Assembly: GCF_918698115.1 (NCBI RefSeq)
Contig: NZ_CAKKLV010000002.1
Location: forward strand, 1 to 64,000
Direction of reading: 5' to 3'
DNA: 64,000 nt
Origin: Peribacillus sp. Bi96
GTDB lineage: Bacteria; Bacillota; Bacilli; Bacillales; DSM-1321
Part shown: positions 62,841-64,000 of the stretch, piece by piece
Numbering within the stretch: position 1 is the first letter of the stretch
How the letters are laid out: every line of letters begins with the position of its first letter
The notes under the pieces: model-generated
The model's input: the letters and a program-made list of their open reading frames with translations, nothing else
Told to the model about the DNA's origin: nothing
The model's database searches: none
Translations under genes and position numbers: made by a program

Positions 62841-63527
62841 TTGAATCGAAAGATGTTATTTAGGCTTATTAATGACCTTGTTATGACAGTTCTTATGTTA
62901 ATAGCAATGGCTTACTATATTACCGGAAATAGGATCCATGAAGTCGTAGGAATTGTGGTGCTTGTATTATTTATCTTCCATAATTTTTTAAATCGACGTT
63001 GGTATAAAGCGGTTTTTAAGGGAAAGCATAATTTTCGTCGTATTCTGCAAATCGGATTCAATCTGCTTTTTCTAGTAGCAATGATTTTGATGATGATATG
63101 TGGAATACTAATATCCAGTGATATTTTTCCCTTTATACCGATTAATAATGACATGAACTTCCGGCAAATACATGTTCAGACAGCCTATTGGGGATTTATC
63201 ATCATGGCAGTACACATAGGATTATCATGGGGAATGATTATCAATTCAGTACGGGGGATGACGGGAATCACCGGTACTAGTCATATTCGTACCATTGCTT
63301 TGCGTATTTTGGCGGTATTAATTGTTGCCTACGGGGTACAATCCTCTTTCGAGGGAGAAATGGGAACTAAGCTATTCATTTACAACCCATTTGGTTGGTT
63401 CAATGATGATTCTACAATAAGGTTTTTAATTGACCACTTATCGATCATGGGGATCTATATTGCTGGGACATATTATGCTTTGAAATTTATTCAGAGGCAG
63501 GAACAAAAAGCGGTTCAAAAAAAATGA
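62841..63527 (+). CDS. DUF4405-type cytochrome b-like membrane protein
   Basis: A 228-residue integral membrane protein with about five helices (near residues 8-28, 33-50, 68-92, 110-130, 145-165, plus one at 195-215). Paired histidines within or next to helices (HEVVGIVVLVLFIFHNFLNRRWY, QIHVQTAYWGFIIMAVHIGLSW) fit heme b ligation, as in DUF4405/YtfE-distant cytochrome b561-like proteins. TTG start with GAGGAG upstream. It partners the P460-like lipoprotein encoded just before it, and together they could pass electrons between the membrane quinone pool and an external heme. Function is inference; no partner oxidase is in the window. Confidence 0.75.
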   Translation: MNRKMLFRLINDLVMTVLMLIAMAYYITGNRIHEVVGIVVLVLFIFHNFLNRRWYKAVFKGKHNFRRILQIGFNLLFLVAMILMMICGILISSDIFPFIPINNDMNFRQIHVQTAYWGFIIMAVHIGLSWGMIINSVRGMTGITGTSHIRTIALRILAVLIVAYGVQSSFEGEMGTKLFIYNPFGWFNDDSTIRFLIDHLSIMGIYIAGTYYALKFIQRQEQKAVQKK

Positions 63528-63579
63528 TATAGGTTTAAAACGGATGGATATCAAATGAATGTTTTGCATTGGGTTTTCA

Positions 63580-63708
63580 GGCATCAGTTCAATAGAGAAT
63601 ACGGTGGTTGGAGAAGCCACGGAGTTGTTACATTTTTTGAAAGATACGCAAAAGCAATTTTTAACCGGTACAAAACAAGGTAAAGTATTGGCTCACATTT
63701 CCAAATAA
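63580..63708 (+). pseudogene. C-terminal fragment of a zinc-type alcohol dehydrogenase/quinone oxidoreductase
   Basis: Reads SSIENTVVGEATELLHFLKD then TQKQFLTGTKQGKVLAHISK and a stop at 63708. The pattern EAxxLHxxLEd...GKVLxHI is the usual end of MDR-family reductases. The catalytic and coenzyme domains are missing. Confidence 0.6.
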
Positions 63709-63753
63709 ATTCCGGTCTAGAAATGCCAATTATGTGTCTTGATTTTGCGATTC

Positions 63754-63813
63754 AAAAAGAAGGATGATTGGGGATGGGAAATTGACCCTATCGGATTAAG
63801 AATTTCTCTAAAC
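63754..63813 (+). pseudogene. Fragment of a family 1 glycoside hydrolase
   Basis: KKDDWGWEIDPIGLRISLN matches the conserved xWGWxIDPxGLR segment of 6-phospho-beta-glucosidases. Only about 20 codons remain. From 63814 to 64000 nothing further is recognised; the window ends in AT-rich DNA. Confidence 0.6.
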
Positions 63814-64000
63814 TTAATTGCCTCAATAACGACTGCTGTGATAAATGCAAATATTGTGACACAGCCGAAATACTCTGTTGGTTCGCTACCGCAATAAAAT
63901 ATCGCAACAATCGGATTTCTATAAACTCCTTCATATAACCAAAAGGTATATCAAGTTATTTGATATAGGTATTTGATATCTGAATCCTATCATTTTATGA

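Overview
The window looks like a chromosome segment from a low-GC, endospore-forming member of the Bacillaceae (Bacillus/Peribacillus type). The evidence is the B. subtilis-like gene set (Ku/LigD, yitJ, odhAB, fruRKA, bioY, yuaF-floT), strong AGGAGG-type ribosome binding sites, a SAM riboswitch, a sigma-W type promoter and an H-type small acid-soluble spore protein gene. No tRNA, rRNA or CRISPR array was seen. Species assignment is inference.

Region 1 (1-28.1 kb) is an orderly core. A 21-bp tandem repeat is followed by a divergent ligD/ku NHEJ pair, a MOSC protein, and an S-box-controlled yitJ-metH methionine operon. Then come a polysaccharide deacetylase, an extradiol-dioxygenase-type protein, odhA-odhB (2-oxoglutarate dehydrogenase), the fructose operon fruR-fruK-fruA, and a run of small envelope and regulatory genes (YjbQ, GNAT, LysM/SleB hydrolase, ArsR, hemolysin III, YusW-type lipoprotein). 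The core ends with bioY under a BirA-type operator and yuaF-floT under a sigma-W type promoter. A promoter-terminator cassette with no substantial gene lies at 24.88-25.02 kb.

Region 2 (28.1-52.8 kb) is an accessory island full of gene wreckage. It holds IS3- and IS110-family remnants, serine-recombinase pieces, and broken genes for PaiB, SMR efflux, aldose epimerase, an amino-acid permease, a UvrD-like helicase, an ATPase and an NlpC/P60-type protein. Intact cargo sits between these: HD-domain protein with LysR, MocR/PaiB, LysE, a B3/4 protein, an sspH-like gene, and an L-arabinose cluster araR / araB-araD-araA / araE with AraR boxes and cre sites. An amino-acid permease at 49.3 kb lies behind an RNA that fits the ZTP (pfl) riboswitch. 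Near the island's right end a roughly 630-bp, almost identical direct copy of the middle of floT is fused in frame to the C-terminal part of a flavodoxin-like reductase.

Region 3 (52.8-62.0 kb) carries a redox and regulator set (AraC, MFS exporter, SDR, NAD(P)-binding NmrA-type protein, aldo/keto reductase, LysR). Between them are short duplicated fragments of the same families, a second IS3 remnant, and a floT-like 3' tail with a terminator. Region 4 (62.0-64 kb) has a two-gene module: a lipoprotein with a cytochrome P460-like domain and a CxxCH motif, and a four-to-five-helix DUF4405-type cytochrome b-like protein. Fragments of an alcohol dehydrogenase and a family 1 glycosidase follow.

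No wholly new system is obvious. The most interesting points are the ZTP-type riboswitch on an amino-acid permease, the floT duplication and chimera, the P460/DUF4405 pair, the orphan promoter-terminator cassette, and IS110 left-end non-coding DNA that could encode a bridge RNA.
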